A stretch of 64,000 nucleotides of DNA from Methylovirgula sp. 4M-Z18 (GTDB lineage: Bacteria > Pseudomonadota > Alphaproteobacteria > Rhizobiales > Beijerinckiaceae): positions 3,696,874 through 3,760,873 of the forward strand of contig NZ_CP149574.1 of assembly GCF_037890675.1 (NCBI RefSeq), read 5' to 3'. The notes under the pieces were generated by a model. The model was not told where the DNA came from and did not search any database. It was given only the letters and a program-made list of their open reading frames with translations. This document shows positions 31,577 through 40,601 of the stretch, piece after piece; position 1 is the first letter of the stretch, and each line of letters opens with the position of its first letter. A program made the position numbers and the translations under genes.

Positions 31577-32143
31577 CTAAACCCTAAATCGGATGGCGGG
31601 CGGTGGAGCCGGTTTTACGACCTGCGGTATCCCGGCGGCGACCCAGATGACCCCCTCGCAAGCCTGCGCCATGGCCTGATTCAATCGCCCCTGCGCGTCA
31701 CGAAAGTCACGCGCCAGGGCATTGTCGGGCACAATGCCGTGGCCAACTTCATTGGATACGAAAATGACGGGGCCGGCGAGTTCGGCGCAAGTGCTGGCAA
31801 GGGTTTCGCAAGCCTCCGGTACGGGCCCACCCTCCAGCATGACATTGGTGAGCCACAAAGTGAGGCAGTCGACCAACAAAATTCGATCCGGATCTGCCTG
31901 TGTCCGGATCGTCCGTGTCAAGGCCAGCGGCTCTTCCACCGTCGTCCACCGCGCATCCCGGTCGGCGCGATGCTGCGCGACACGCTGTCCCATTTCGTCG
32001 TCCCAAATCCGCGCTGTCGCGATATAAATCGGCTTGAGACCCGACGTTTCGGCAAGATGTTGGGCATAGGCGCTCTTGCCGGAGCGTGCACCGCCGCAAA
32101 CCAGGAGCGAGCGCACCGAAAGGGGAGAGTTGAGATAGGCCAT
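31577..32143 (-). CDS. cobP: Bifunctional adenosylcobinamide kinase / phosphate guanylyltransferase
   Basis: This 188-residue enzyme (CobU in Salmonella) phosphorylates adenosylcobinamide and adds GMP. The P-loop is VCGGARSGKS near the N-terminus, followed by YIATARIWDDEM and the guanylate-attachment region QHRADRDARWTTVEEP. VDCLTLWLTN and FVSNEVGHGIVP are family signatures. I start it at 32143 (MAYLNSP); an ATG at 32182 would add 13 residues without homology. It is the first gene of the minus-strand cob run and is divergent from bluB. Confidence 0.95.
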   Translation of the reverse strand: MAYLNSPLSVRSLLVCGGARSGKSAYAQHLAETSGLKPIYIATARIWDDEMGQRVAQHRADRDARWTTVEEPLALTRTIRTQADPDRILLVDCLTLWLTNVMLEGGPVPEACETLASTCAELAGPVIFVSNEVGHGIVPDNALARDFRDAQGRLNQAMAQACEGVIWVAAGIPQVVKPAPPPAIRFRV

Positions 32144-32305
32144 AGAGCGTCTGGATTTGGAACCGGGATGGCGGTGAACCATTTATAGGGCAATCGCGCA
32201 ACGGCGCGAACGCAAATTTAAGTATACTGGCGCCGCCCCTGGGTTTGCTGTACCAGGGCTCGATGGGGAGCGGCTCAACAGGCCGAAAAATGAGAAGAAT
32301 ATGAG

Positions 32306-32971
32306 ATGACAGGTCAATCAAGTGGCGAAAGCCCGATTTTCGGGGATGATTTTCGCACCATCTTCTCGGACCTGATTGCCTGGCGGCGCGACGTGCGCCA
32401 CTTCCGGACAGACCCGATTCCGCCTGAGGTGATTGCCGATTGCCTGGCGCTCGCCGATCTTGCCCCCTCGGTCGGCAACAGCCAGCCCTGGCGATGGATC
32501 AATGTTTCGCAGCCGGATCTGCGGGCCAAGGTCAAGGCCGCCTTCACGGAAGCCAATAACGCCGCCGCGAAAATCTACGATGGCGACCAGGCGGCGCTTT
32601 ACGCCCGCCTGAAACTCGAAGGCATTGACGCTGCACCCGTACAATTTGCGGTGTTTTGCGAAGAATCCTGCCCGCAGGGGAATGGTCTTGGCCGCCAAAC
32701 CATGCCCGAGATGCTGCGGTACTCGACCGTGTGTTCTATTCACACGTTCTGGCTTGCGGCCCGGGCACGCGGCATCGGCATGGGCTGGATCTCGATCGTC
32801 GACCCCGCCGCCATCACCGAGACCTTTGGCGTCCCGTCCTCATGGACATTGATCGGCTATCTCTGCGTCGGCTATCCGGCCGAAGACCACATTGTCCCCG
32901 AACTCGAGCGGCGGCACTGGCAGCACCGCACCCCCAACGAAGAGCGCTTCAGGAAACAGGCCTTCAAATAA
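32306..32971 (+). CDS. bluB: 5,6-dimethylbenzimidazole synthase
   Basis: This 221-residue nitroreductase-fold enzyme cuts reduced FMN with oxygen to yield the lower ligand of B12. It shows RRDVRHFRTDPIP, LADLAPSVGNSQPWR (flavin site) and the C-terminal CVGYPAEDH typical of BluB rather than of other nitroreductases. It is divergent from cobP and supplies CobT. I looked for a cobalamin riboswitch in the 162 bases between bluB and cobP and found none. Confidence 0.93.
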   Translation: MTGQSSGESPIFGDDFRTIFSDLIAWRRDVRHFRTDPIPPEVIADCLALADLAPSVGNSQPWRWINVSQPDLRAKVKAAFTEANNAAAKIYDGDQAALYARLKLEGIDAAPVQFAVFCEESCPQGNGLGRQTMPEMLRYSTVCSIHTFWLAARARGIGMGWISIVDPAAITETFGVPSSWTLIGYLCVGYPAEDHIVPELERRHWQHRTPNEERFRKQAFK

Positions 32972-33043
32972 GCTCGCCCGGCAGACTATGTGATAGAGCG
33001 CTTCCCGCCCAATTTGAAGGATATTTGCGTGGGCGCTTTTCGA

Positions 33044-33460
33044 TCACACAAGCGTCTGCAGCATGGCCGCAAGGGACGGCCCGACGGCCCGCAGTTCCTC
33101 CAAGTGGATCGCGGACAATTCCTGCAGCCGCGCCTCGCCGGCCGGGGTGATATGGACCAGAATCTTGCGCCCATCTGCCGCATCCGCATGGCGTTCCACA
33201 AGCCAAAGCTTCTCCAGCCGGTCCACCAATTCCACAGTGCTGTGATGGCGGATCATGAGGCGTTCGGCGAGATCCCCAATCGAGCAGGCACCTGGTTTTG
33301 CAAAGCCGCGCAAGGCCAGAAGCGCCTGATGTTGTTGCGCCGTCAGACCGACGGATTTTGCCGCCGCCTCGCTGAACGCCAGAAATTTACGCAAGGCATA
33401 ACGAAATTCGGCGAGGGTACGGTAATCGATATCGCTCAATGGTCTTGCCGCTTCTGACAT
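33044..33460 (-). CDS. MarR-family transcriptional regulator
   Basis: This 138-residue winged-helix protein has LTAQQHQALLALRGF, IGDLAERLMIRHHSTVELVDRLEK (recognition helix) and the wing VERHADAADGRKILVHIT. The N-terminal helix is of the dimerising MarR type. It is divergent from the HPP protein gene, and an inverted repeat at 33514-33532 lies 53 bases before its start. No ligand can be inferred. Confidence 0.85.
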   Translation of the reverse strand: MSEAARPLSDIDYRTLAEFRYALRKFLAFSEAAAKSVGLTAQQHQALLALRGFAKPGACSIGDLAERLMIRHHSTVELVDRLEKLWLVERHADAADGRKILVHITPAGEARLQELSAIHLEELRAVGPSLAAMLQTLV

Positions 33461-33513
33461 CCTACTCCCCGACGGTCACCGATAGAGCCTGTAGCACAAA
33501 AACAATCTTGATA

Positions 33514-33532
33514 TATATCGCCCCGCGATATA
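33514..33532. promoter_or_regulatory. Inverted repeat TATATCG-N5-CGATATA, candidate MarR operator
   Basis: The two 7-base arms are perfect complements around CCCCG. The site lies in the region shared by the divergent MarR and HPP genes, closer to MarR, where autoregulation would be expected. The rest of 33461-33744 shows no gene I trust. Confidence 0.5.
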
Positions 33533-33744
33533 CTGACCCGTCAATGCTCTCCATCCAATCTGAGGATAATCGTGATCCAAGGCGACACCCCTGCTCTACT
33601 CCGCACGCGGACGCGTGGGCGTGAGCGTCACCCGGAGTTCGCTGGGCCGCATCCTGCGCATCAGTCCTGCTCATTATGGCGGATCACAAAAGACAACGAT
33701 TGTGCGATTGACCTGCGGCCCGCATTCGCCTGGAACGTCGTCAA

Positions 33745-34434
33745 TTGCCCCTGAAACTCTTCAAGCCCATCCTGCCCGGAACGAGATTACGCGACCGGGC
33801 CATCGCCTGCGTCGGCGCGCTGCTCGGCATCGGTCTCACCGGGCTCTCGTGCAGCCTGCTTGCCGGCCGCGATCCGCATTTGCCGCTCATCGTCGCGCCG
33901 ATCGGCGCTTCGTCGGTCCTGCTGTTTGCCGTGCCCGCGAGCCCCTTGGCGCAGCCCTGGTCCATCATCGGCGGCAACACGATCTCGGCCCTCGCCGGCA
34001 TTCTGGTCGCCCAATTCGTACATGACCCGATGTGGGCGATCGGCTGCGGCGTCGCACTCGCCATCGCCGCCATGTCGCTCACGCGCTGTCTGCATCCGCC
34101 GGGCGGCGCAGCAGCGCTCACCGCCATCATCGGCGGTCCTCAAGTGCTCGGTGCCGGATTTTTATTCGCGCTCGTGCCCGTCGCCTTCAACTCGATCGTT
34201 CTGGTCCTGCTCGGCTGGTTGTTTCATCGATTTTCCGGCCATTCCTACCCGCATGTCCCGAAGCCGCGGGCGCCGCAGCCGGTCAACTTTCTGCCGCAGG
34301 ACATTGACGCCGCATTGGACGATCTCGGCGAAGCCTTCGACATCGACCGCGAAGACCTCGACCGCTTGCTGCGGCAAGTGGAAATCCATGCCACGTTGCG
34401 GCAGCAGGAAGCCTCGACGATTTATCAGATCTAG
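33745..34434 (+). CDS. HPP-family integral membrane protein
   Basis: This 229-residue protein has four or five membrane helices and the signature HPPGGAAALTAIIGG near residue 115, followed by a soluble C-terminal tail. Other family features are IVAPIGASSVLLFAVPASPLAQPW and GCGVALAIAAMSLTR. HPP proteins in cyanobacteria and chloroplasts have been linked to nitrite transport; in alphaproteobacteria the role is unknown. The frame has no ATG near its start, and I use the TTG at 33745 with a weak GGAA 7 bases ahead. It is divergent from the MarR gene and convergent with phnV. Confidence 0.82.
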   Translation: MPLKLFKPILPGTRLRDRAIACVGALLGIGLTGLSCSLLAGRDPHLPLIVAPIGASSVLLFAVPASPLAQPWSIIGGNTISALAGILVAQFVHDPMWAIGCGVALAIAAMSLTRCLHPPGGAAALTAIIGGPQVLGAGFLFALVPVAFNSIVLVLLGWLFHRFSGHSYPHVPKPRAPQPVNFLPQDIDAALDDLGEAFDIDREDLDRLLRQVEIHATLRQQEASTIYQI

Positions 34435-34449
34435 GAAGGCCCTGGCGGC

Positions 34450-35250
34450 CTACCTTTGCGCCGCCACTTTCAGCGGCAAACGGCCCAAGCCGACCAGCAA
34501 AGCCAATGTCGTCAGAATGAGGAACATGGTGAGCGCGGCGCCGGAGAAAATGTCGCCGCGATCGGTCAAGCCGAAGATCGCGACCGGCAGGGTGACCCAA
34601 CCGGGCGGATAGACCATCACCGTCGCGCCGAGCTCGCCCATCGACAAGGCCACGCTAAGACCAAAAGCGGCCACGAGATAAGGGGCGATCAGCGGCAGCG
34701 TGACATGCCACAGGCAATAGGCCGGCCGCGCACCGAGGGCCGATGCGACCTGCTCATAATCGGGCGAGAGCCGCGACAGGCCGGCGGAAACGTTGCCGAA
34801 GGTGAAGGCCGATATCAGAACGAAATGCGCGATCAACACGATTGCCGTCGTGCCATTGAGCAGAAGCGGCTTCTGGCTGAAGGCGACCAGCAAGCCCAAG
34901 CCCACGGAGACCGACGGCACGGCGCTGGGAATGAAAAACAACAGGCCGATGAGCTGTTGCAACGGGGCGCTGTACAGGCGCAGAGCCAGCGCCGCCCAAG
35001 TCCCGCTGACGAGCGCCACGAAACTCGCAATCAAGCCGGTAACCAGGCTCGCCCAGACCGCATCGCCGGCTGCACCGGATATCATGCCGGCGTAATGCTC
35101 AAGCGTGAAACCGGACGGCAGAATGTCATTCCATTGCTGCGCGAAACTGGCGGCGAGAATGACAGCGAGCGGCGCGAGGAAAAGCAGCCCCAATAGGACT
35201 GCGGCGAAGGTCCAGACCGCGCGACGCGCAAAGGGCGACCAGATCAGCAT
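34450..35250 (-). CDS. phnV: Aminoethylphosphonate ABC transporter permease PhnV
   Basis: This 266-residue membrane protein has six helices and the permease loop ASALGARPAYCLWHVTLPLI (EAA motif) that contacts PhnT. The spacing and FIPSAVPSVSVGLGLL match the second permease of 2-aminoethylphosphonate importers. It abuts phnU and ends the phosphonate cluster. Confidence 0.85.
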   Translation of the reverse strand: MLIWSPFARRAVWTFAAVLLGLLFLAPLAVILAASFAQQWNDILPSGFTLEHYAGMISGAAGDAVWASLVTGLIASFVALVSGTWAALALRLYSAPLQQLIGLLFFIPSAVPSVSVGLGLLVAFSQKPLLLNGTTAIVLIAHFVLISAFTFGNVSAGLSRLSPDYEQVASALGARPAYCLWHVTLPLIAPYLVAAFGLSVALSMGELGATVMVYPPGWVTLPVAIFGLTDRGDIFSGAALTMFLILTTLALLVGLGRLPLKVAAQR

Positions 35251-36108
35251 TCAGCCTCCCAACCGCCAGGCTGTTGCCCGGTAGAGGCCGAAAAGCCCCA
35301 GCGACAGAGCCACGTTGATCACGGCGATGATACAGGCGACCGTATATTCGGATTCCTGGATCGCCTTGTCGTAAATGAGAAGCGGCAGCGTGATGACGCC
35401 TTTGGCCCCGATGAACAGAACGATGCCGAATTCGTTCACCGCCAGCAGCAAGCACAGACTGCCGCCCGCCATGATCGCCGGCATCGCCGCGGGCAGGATG
35501 ATCTGACGAATGATCCGGGCGGGGCGGGCGCCGAGGATGCTGGCGACTTCGATCTGGCTGCGGTCGATCAGCGAGAAGGAGGCAAGCAGCGGGCGCAAGA
35601 CAAAGGGAGTGTAAACGGTGACCTCGGCCAAGATCACGCCCCAAGCGGAATAAAGGAAATTGACCGGCGGCAGCGCGAGATGGAAGCCGTGCATGAGAGA
35701 CACGTTCAGCAGACCGGCCGATCCGTAGAGAAAGGTAAAGGCCAGCGTCACCAAAAAGGTCGGCAACGCAATGAACGTGTCGATCACATGCGCGACAAAA
35801 CTTGCACCGGGGAAGGGCACGAAGGCCAGAATGAGGGCGATCACAAAAGCCAGAAGGACGCAGCAAACCGTCGCTGCGACTGCGATTTCGACCGTATTGA
35901 GCAGCGCGTTCAGAAAATAACGCGACTGCAGCACCTGCCAGATTTGGCTCAAGGCCAAGGCGCCAGCATCATCGGTGACAGCCGTGTGGATGATGAGCGC
36001 CAGCGGATAGAGGAAGAACAGCGTCAGCAGCAGCGCCGGCGGAATGATCCAGAGAGCACCGGGATTGAAGGCCCTCGGCCGCGCTGCGGAAACCGACGCA
36101 TTAGCCAT
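35251..36108 (-). CDS. phnU: Aminoethylphosphonate ABC transporter permease PhnU
   Basis: This 285-residue permease has six helices, FNPGALWIIPPALLLTLFFL at the start, and the EAA loop VASILGARPARIIRQIILPA. VIDTFIALPTFLVTLAFTFLYG is typical of the PhnU/ThiP-like class. It overlaps phnT by 8 bases and precedes phnV directly. Together they form the membrane channel for AEP. Confidence 0.85.
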   Translation of the reverse strand: MANASVSAARPRAFNPGALWIIPPALLLTLFFLYPLALIIHTAVTDDAGALALSQIWQVLQSRYFLNALLNTVEIAVAATVCCVLLAFVIALILAFVPFPGASFVAHVIDTFIALPTFLVTLAFTFLYGSAGLLNVSLMHGFHLALPPVNFLYSAWGVILAEVTVYTPFVLRPLLASFSLIDRSQIEVASILGARPARIIRQIILPAAMPAIMAGGSLCLLLAVNEFGIVLFIGAKGVITLPLLIYDKAIQESEYTVACIIAVINVALSLGLFGLYRATAWRLGG

Positions 36109-37246
36109 GCTCGTCTTCCGCGATCAGGCTTGAATCGTCATGGGCGAAGAACAGATCGACCGGCCTGCCGATCTGCAGATTGGCCGGCGCGCGGGTGGTC
36201 ACGACACGAAACGCTGTGCCGGCGATCTCGAGCACCAGATGGGTGAGCTCACCCTGCCAATGAATGTCGGTCAAATTGCCGGACAAACGATTGGTGCTAG
36301 CGCTCTCCGGCGTCAAGGTGACGTTTTGCGGGCGCACGCACAGCAGGCACTTGTTGCGCGGCAGATCGGCTTTGGCGGGTGCGAGGAGCCGCGACGAGCC
36401 GAGGGTGACACTGGCATAGCCCCCGGTCGTGCCCGGGTCCGATGGCGTGACCGGCAGCAGATTCGCGCGACCAAGGAATTCCGCCGCAAATCGATTGGGC
36501 GGATGGCGATAGAGCTCATTCGTTGCCCCATGCGCCGACAGCATCCCATCTTTCATGATCGCGATCTTGTCGGCAAGGGTGAGCGCCTCGCTCTGATCAT
36601 GCGTCACATAGAGGATAGTAAGATCGGGCATGTTGCGGTGAAGACTGGCGATTTCCTCCACCATCGAACGTCGGATCTGCGCGTCGAGTGCAGAGAGCGG
36701 TTCGTCGAGCAGCAACACTTTTGGCCGCACCGCCAGCGCGCGGGCGATGGCAATGCGCTGCTGCTGGCCACCCGACAATTCGCGCGGATAGCGGCCGACA
36801 TAAGCCGACATGCCGACGACGCGCAACGCTTCGGTGACGCGGTCGGCAATCAGAGCCTTGTCGGCACCGCGCGCCCGCAGCCCAAAGGCGACATTGTCCT
36901 CGACCCGCATATGCGGAAAAAGTGCATAGTTCTGGACGACCATGCCAAGCCCCCGCTCGTAAGGGGGTAGATCGGTCACGTCTGTCGCGCCGATCATGAT
37001 GCGCCCGCTGACGGGGCGCACAAAACCCGCGACCGCACGCAATGCGGTCGTCTTGCCCGACCCAGAAGGGCCGATGAGGGCGAGAATTTCGCCCGCGGCC
37101 ACATTCAGGGTCAGCGGCTTTAGCACCACGACGCCCTTGTAGGCAACACACACTTGATCGAACGATACGCTCGACCCCGCATTCTGCTGCATCTCAGCCG
37201 AAGCGGCACGCGCCATGCCCAAAGAGGCGGCCGAAGTGACGGACAT
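36101..37246 (-). CDS. phnT: Aminoethylphosphonate ABC transporter ATPase PhnT
   Basis: This 381-residue ATPase has Walker A GPSGSGKTTA, LSGGQQQRIAIARAL, Walker B VLLLDEPLSALD and the switch His in VTHDQSEALTL. A C-terminal TOBE domain (about 275-375) carries LLCVRPQNVTLT. I start it at 37246, one base after the phnS stop, with GGAAGC ahead; the frame runs back to 37285 inside phnS. The order phnS-phnT-phnU-phnV is that of the AEP transporter described in Salmonella. Confidence 0.88.
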   Translation of the reverse strand: MSVTSAASLGMARAASAEMQQNAGSSVSFDQVCVAYKGVVVLKPLTLNVAAGEILALIGPSGSGKTTALRAVAGFVRPVSGRIMIGATDVTDLPPYERGLGMVVQNYALFPHMRVEDNVAFGLRARGADKALIADRVTEALRVVGMSAYVGRYPRELSGGQQQRIAIARALAVRPKVLLLDEPLSALDAQIRRSMVEEIASLHRNMPDLTILYVTHDQSEALTLADKIAIMKDGMLSAHGATNELYRHPPNRFAAEFLGRANLLPVTPSDPGTTGGYASVTLGSSRLLAPAKADLPRNKCLLCVRPQNVTLTPESASTNRLSGNLTDIHWQGELTHLVLEIAGTAFRVVTTRAPANLQIGRPVDLFFAHDDSSLIAEDEHG

Positions 37247-37247
37247 C

Positions 37248-38261
37248 TTAGCTTCCGGTGACTTGGCGCCACCGTGCGACATCATCGGGCAGATCCTTGA
37301 GCACCTGCGCCCAATTCGGCGACCAGATCGTCACGCCTTTCAGTGCGTCATGCAGTTTCGTGTAATTGGCGTCGGTCGGCGTAACGTCCTTGCGCACCGG
37401 TTCGCCGACCGCAACCGACGAAACCGTCGTCTGCGCTTCCTTGCTGAGCAGGAACTCGATCAGTTTCTTGCCGTTCTCGCTGTCAGGCGCACCAGCAACA
37501 AGGCCAACATAGTAGGGCAACGCGAAGGTTGAGCGCTCGCCATTGGGGCCGGCCGGCCAGAAGACGCGGATGTTGGGATTGTCCGCCATCTGCGACAGGT
37601 TCATCTGCAGATCGCCATTGGCCACATAGAGTTCGGACTTATTGACGAGCGCCGTCAATTTGCCGGTGGACGCGGACGGGCCGACGTTGTTCTCCTGCAG
37701 CTTCTTCAAAAAGTCGAAACCGGCATCCTTGCCGCCGAAGGCGTGAATAATTTGCAGCATCACGGCAGTGCCGTCGCCGGCCTGGCCGGGAGTCGAATAC
37801 TGAATCTTGCCCTTGAAGCTGGCGTCGAGCAGATCCGCATAATTCTTCGGCGCGTCCTTCAGCACGGAGGCGTTATAGATGAAGTTCATATAGTTGTTCA
37901 CGAGCGGCTGATAATGCTCGTTGCCGCCGTCGATGACCGATGCCGCCTCCGGCTTGAAAGATTGCAACAAGCCATCTGCTTCGGCGCGCTGAATGAAGGG
38001 CGGCAACGTGACAAGCACATCGGCCTGCGGATTGGACTTCTCCTTGGCAACCCGCTCGACAACGCCGCCCGAGCCTGCCTCGATATACTGGACTTTGATG
38101 CCGGTCGCTTTGGTGAAGGCATCGAACTGGGTTTCGAACCAGCTGCCCTTGCCGTCGTGCAGACCATCAGCCGAATAGATGGTGACGACACCGGAATCCG
38201 CGAAGGCGGGCGACACGAAAGCGGCGGTTGAAAGGATGAGTGCGGCAAAGAGCTTTTTCAT
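37248..38261 (-). CDS. phnS: Periplasmic 2-aminoethylphosphonate-binding protein PhnS
   Basis: This 337-residue protein starts with a signal peptide ([20 protein letters not shown]). The mature sequence begins [19 protein letters not shown] and continues in the iron/AEP-type binding-protein fold with FNYIYNAS-like and [12 protein letters not shown] segments. The neighbours (PhnTUV, PhnX) fix the ligand as an aminophosphonate. The start at 38261 has GAGGAA directly ahead; the frame extends to 38327. A promoter element nearly identical to that of the flavoenzyme gene lies 49 bases upstream. Confidence 0.87.
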   Translation of the reverse strand: MKKLFAALILSTAAFVSPAFADSGVVTIYSADGLHDGKGSWFETQFDAFTKATGIKVQYIEAGSGGVVERVAKEKSNPQADVLVTLPPFIQRAEADGLLQSFKPEAASVIDGGNEHYQPLVNNYMNFIYNASVLKDAPKNYADLLDASFKGKIQYSTPGQAGDGTAVMLQIIHAFGGKDAGFDFLKKLQENNVGPSASTGKLTALVNKSELYVANGDLQMNLSQMADNPNIRVFWPAGPNGERSTFALPYYVGLVAGAPDSENGKKLIEFLLSKEAQTTVSSVAVGEPVRKDVTPTDANYTKLHDALKGVTIWSPNWAQVLKDLPDDVARWRQVTGS

Positions 38262-38301
38262 TTCCTCGACCCTCATTATGTTTGTGGCACACCTCGTTAG
38301 A

Positions 38302-38326
38302 AAACCGGTATGAACATGATGTGACA
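38302..38326 (-). promoter_or_regulatory. PhoB-like activator box and -10 element of phnS
   Basis: The minus strand reads TGTCACATCATGTTCA (38326-38311), a 7-4-7 direct-repeat layout (TTGTCAC, ATCA, TGTTCAT) like a Pho box. TTCTAAC follows 8 bases after the GTTCA end and may be the -10 element. The same arrangement is found before the flavoenzyme gene at 41793. Agreement between the two sites is seen; control by PhoB is inference. Confidence 0.5.
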
Positions 38327-38355
38327 ATTATTGGAGGGCGGCCTCAGCCCTAAGG

Positions 38356-39699
38356 TCAGGCCGTCGCATCGGTCAGCGCTGCATCAAAAATCGTAAAAGC
38401 CTGGTCGAACTCATCGTGCGCAATCGTAAGCGGCGGGCACAGAGTTACCACATTCCCGCCTCCGACCTTGAAGCTGAGCCCCCGTGCCAATGCGGCATAA
38501 AGAACCCTGTCGGCCAGCGCATTGGCGCTCTCGCCTTTCGCGCTGCAGATTTCGACGCCGAAATAACATCCGAGATTGCGCACGTCGGCAACGCATGTGT
38601 GCCGCGCCTTCAGAACGTTGAGCAGCGACATTCCACGTAAGCCCAACTCGCCCGCCCGCGCAACGAGATTTTCGCGCTCGATGACCTCGATGGTCGCCAA
38701 TGCAGCTGCGCAGCCGACAGGGCTCTTTTCATGGGTATAATGACCTAGGGCGGTGTGCGGCGCACAATCAAGCGCCTTGTCGGCGATGATTGCCGCCATC
38801 GGCATGATGCCGCCGCCCAATCCTTTGCCGATCACCAGAATATCCGGCACGGCTCCGGTCTGCTCGGTTGCAAACATGGTTCCCGTCCGCGCCAGACAGG
38901 CGGGGATTTCGTCGAAAATCAGCAATGTGCCGTGCCGCGTACAGGACGCGCGGACGCTCGCCCAGAAACCGGTCGGCGGTGGCTCCACGGTCGTCCAGCG
39001 CATCGGTTCGGCGAGAAGCGCCGCCACGTCCCCCTGCACGCCGAGCACGTAGTCGATGTAATCGGCAAAGCGCTCGAACGGCCGGTCGGCGCCGAAAAAC
39101 CGTGCTGCCAGATGCAGCGGCGGCAGGTGTTCGGTGCCCGGCATCATGGGGCCGAGATCGCGGCGGAACAAAGCTTCGCCGCCGACCGAAATCGTATCGA
39201 GATTGGCGCCGTGAAACGCGTCCCACATGGACAGCGTCTTGTGCCGGCCCGTTGCGACGCGGGCAAGTTTCAGCGCCATGCTGATTGCCGCGGCGCCGCT
39301 CGGTGCAAAGAGCACCTTGGACAAATCGCCCTGCGCCAGAGCACCGAGCTTCTGCGCCAGCGCGATGGCGGTCCTGTTGGTGTAGCGGCGCGGGCAGAAG
39401 GGCAATATGTCGAGTTGCGCCTTGATAGCGGCGACGATTTCGGGATGGCCATGGCCGAGCTGATGCACACTATTGCCATGAAAATCGAGGATCCGCCGCC
39501 CCTGCGTATCGACGAGTGTCGCGCCTTGCGCCGACTCGATGACATCGAGGCACGGCGTGGACAGCGACTGGTGCAGAAACGCCGCCGCGTCCGCATCGAG
39601 TATGCGGCGTGTCTCATCATCCAGTTGCTGACGCCAATCTGCCCGCAAAGGCGACAGGTTGACGTCGCCTTCACTCACATCGAACGCTTGCCCACTCAC
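38356..39699 (-). CDS. pbfA: Class III PLP enzyme of aminophosphonate breakdown, PbfA-like
   Basis: This 447-residue class III aminotransferase-fold protein has the PLP lysine in VIGKGLGGGIMP, LLIFDEIPACLARTG and the start-of-fold motif GRRILDFHGNSVHQLGHGHP. In phosphonate clusters such proteins include PbfA, an ammonia-lyase that turns (R)-1-hydroxy-2-aminoethylphosphonate into phosphonoacetaldehyde. It feeds phnX, with which its start overlaps by 4 bases. An ordinary AEP transaminase cannot be excluded from sequence alone, but classical PhnW belongs to class V and is not present here. Confidence 0.7.
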   Translation of the reverse strand: MSGQAFDVSEGDVNLSPLRADWRQQLDDETRRILDADAAAFLHQSLSTPCLDVIESAQGATLVDTQGRRILDFHGNSVHQLGHGHPEIVAAIKAQLDILPFCPRRYTNRTAIALAQKLGALAQGDLSKVLFAPSGAAAISMALKLARVATGRHKTLSMWDAFHGANLDTISVGGEALFRRDLGPMMPGTEHLPPLHLAARFFGADRPFERFADYIDYVLGVQGDVAALLAEPMRWTTVEPPPTGFWASVRASCTRHGTLLIFDEIPACLARTGTMFATEQTGAVPDILVIGKGLGGGIMPMAAIIADKALDCAPHTALGHYTHEKSPVGCAAALATIEVIERENLVARAGELGLRGMSLLNVLKARHTCVADVRNLGCYFGVEICSAKGESANALADRVLYAALARGLSFKVGGGNVVTLCPPLTIAHDEFDQAFTIFDAALTDATA

Positions 39700-40499
39700 G
39701 GTTTTTCGCCGCGCGCGACACGCCCGTCGATATGGGCCAGGACCGGAAGCAGTTCAGCGATGGTGCCAATCACGTAGTGGGCGCCCGCCGACAAAAGCTT
39801 TTGTTCGGCCGCAGTCTTCCGGCGCGAAAATTCTTCCGGTGCAAGACGTTCGGCCTCCTGTAGCGACAAGCCAAACGCGTTGCCGCTCAAGGAGACGCCA
39901 ACCGACCAGGCACCGCCGTTCAGGCCTTCACGGATCCCGACCTCGGTGTCATCGACCTTCACGACAGCGGAGGCCGGCCAAATCTCGAGATCGAGCAGAT
40001 TTTTATAGAGCATCAATGGCGAGGGCCGGCCCTGCGCCGTATCGCCGGTGCAGGCAAGGCAATCCACCTTGAGGCCTTGCGCCGCTGCCACAGGCAGGAT
40101 CTCCGCCATGATTTCGCGCGTATAGCCGGTGGTCGAGCCGATTTTGAGACCACCGTCGCGGATCGTCTGCACGACCTTTGCGGCGCCGGGAATCAATGTG
40201 GCGAAGCGTGCGGCAACGGCAATATTTTTCGGCACGAAGACCTGATAGATCGCATCGATGTCTTGTTCCGTCGGCGATGCGCCGTGCTTTGCGCGCCACG
40301 CTTCGCTTACACGCGGCAACGCCATGATCGCAGCGATATGTGGACGCTTGGCCATGCCCATCGGGCCGCGCGCCTCCTCGATGCTGATGCTGACTCCAAA
40401 CTCGGCGAAGGTTTCAACAAAGGCCCCCATCGGCGCCAGCGACCCATAATCGACCAGCGTCCCTGCCCAATCGAAAATGACGGCCTTGAGATTCGTCAT
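39696..40499 (-). CDS. phnX: Phosphonoacetaldehyde hydrolase (phosphonatase)
   Basis: This 267-residue HAD-family enzyme splits the C-P bond of phosphonoacetaldehyde into acetaldehyde and phosphate. The nucleophile is D10 in VIFDWAGTLVDYG. The Schiff-base lysine is K51 in PMGMAKRPHI, the hallmark of PhnX. GSTTGYTREIM and the metal-binding VKVDDTEVGIREG complete the active site. Length fits the family. It sits between the flavoenzyme and PbfA genes and is the point where both routes meet. Confidence 0.96.
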   Translation of the reverse strand: MTNLKAVIFDWAGTLVDYGSLAPMGAFVETFAEFGVSISIEEARGPMGMAKRPHIAAIMALPRVSEAWRAKHGASPTEQDIDAIYQVFVPKNIAVAARFATLIPGAAKVVQTIRDGGLKIGSTTGYTREIMAEILPVAAAQGLKVDCLACTGDTAQGRPSPLMLYKNLLDLEIWPASAVVKVDDTEVGIREGLNGGAWSVGVSLSGNAFGLSLQEAERLAPEEFSRRKTAAEQKLLSAGAHYVIGTIAELLPVLAHIDGRVARGEKP

Positions 40500-40601
40500 G
40501 AGATTCCCCTCTTAGAGCATCTTCCAAAAAAGCCGCTCGACTTTCCGGTTAGCAATCAACGATCCGCGAAAATGCGCCATGACGGCGGATGAGAGCACAT
40601 C

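Noticed and set aside
32144-32305. Possible second cobalamin riboswitch between cobP and bluB
   Set aside because: I looked on both strands for the B12 box (GCCGGTG...GCTGCCCCGCAACGGT) and found no match.
33572-34025. Plus-strand frames between the MarR and HPP genes
   Set aside because: They run out of frame into the HPP gene, lack ribosome sites and show no similarity; probably chance frames.
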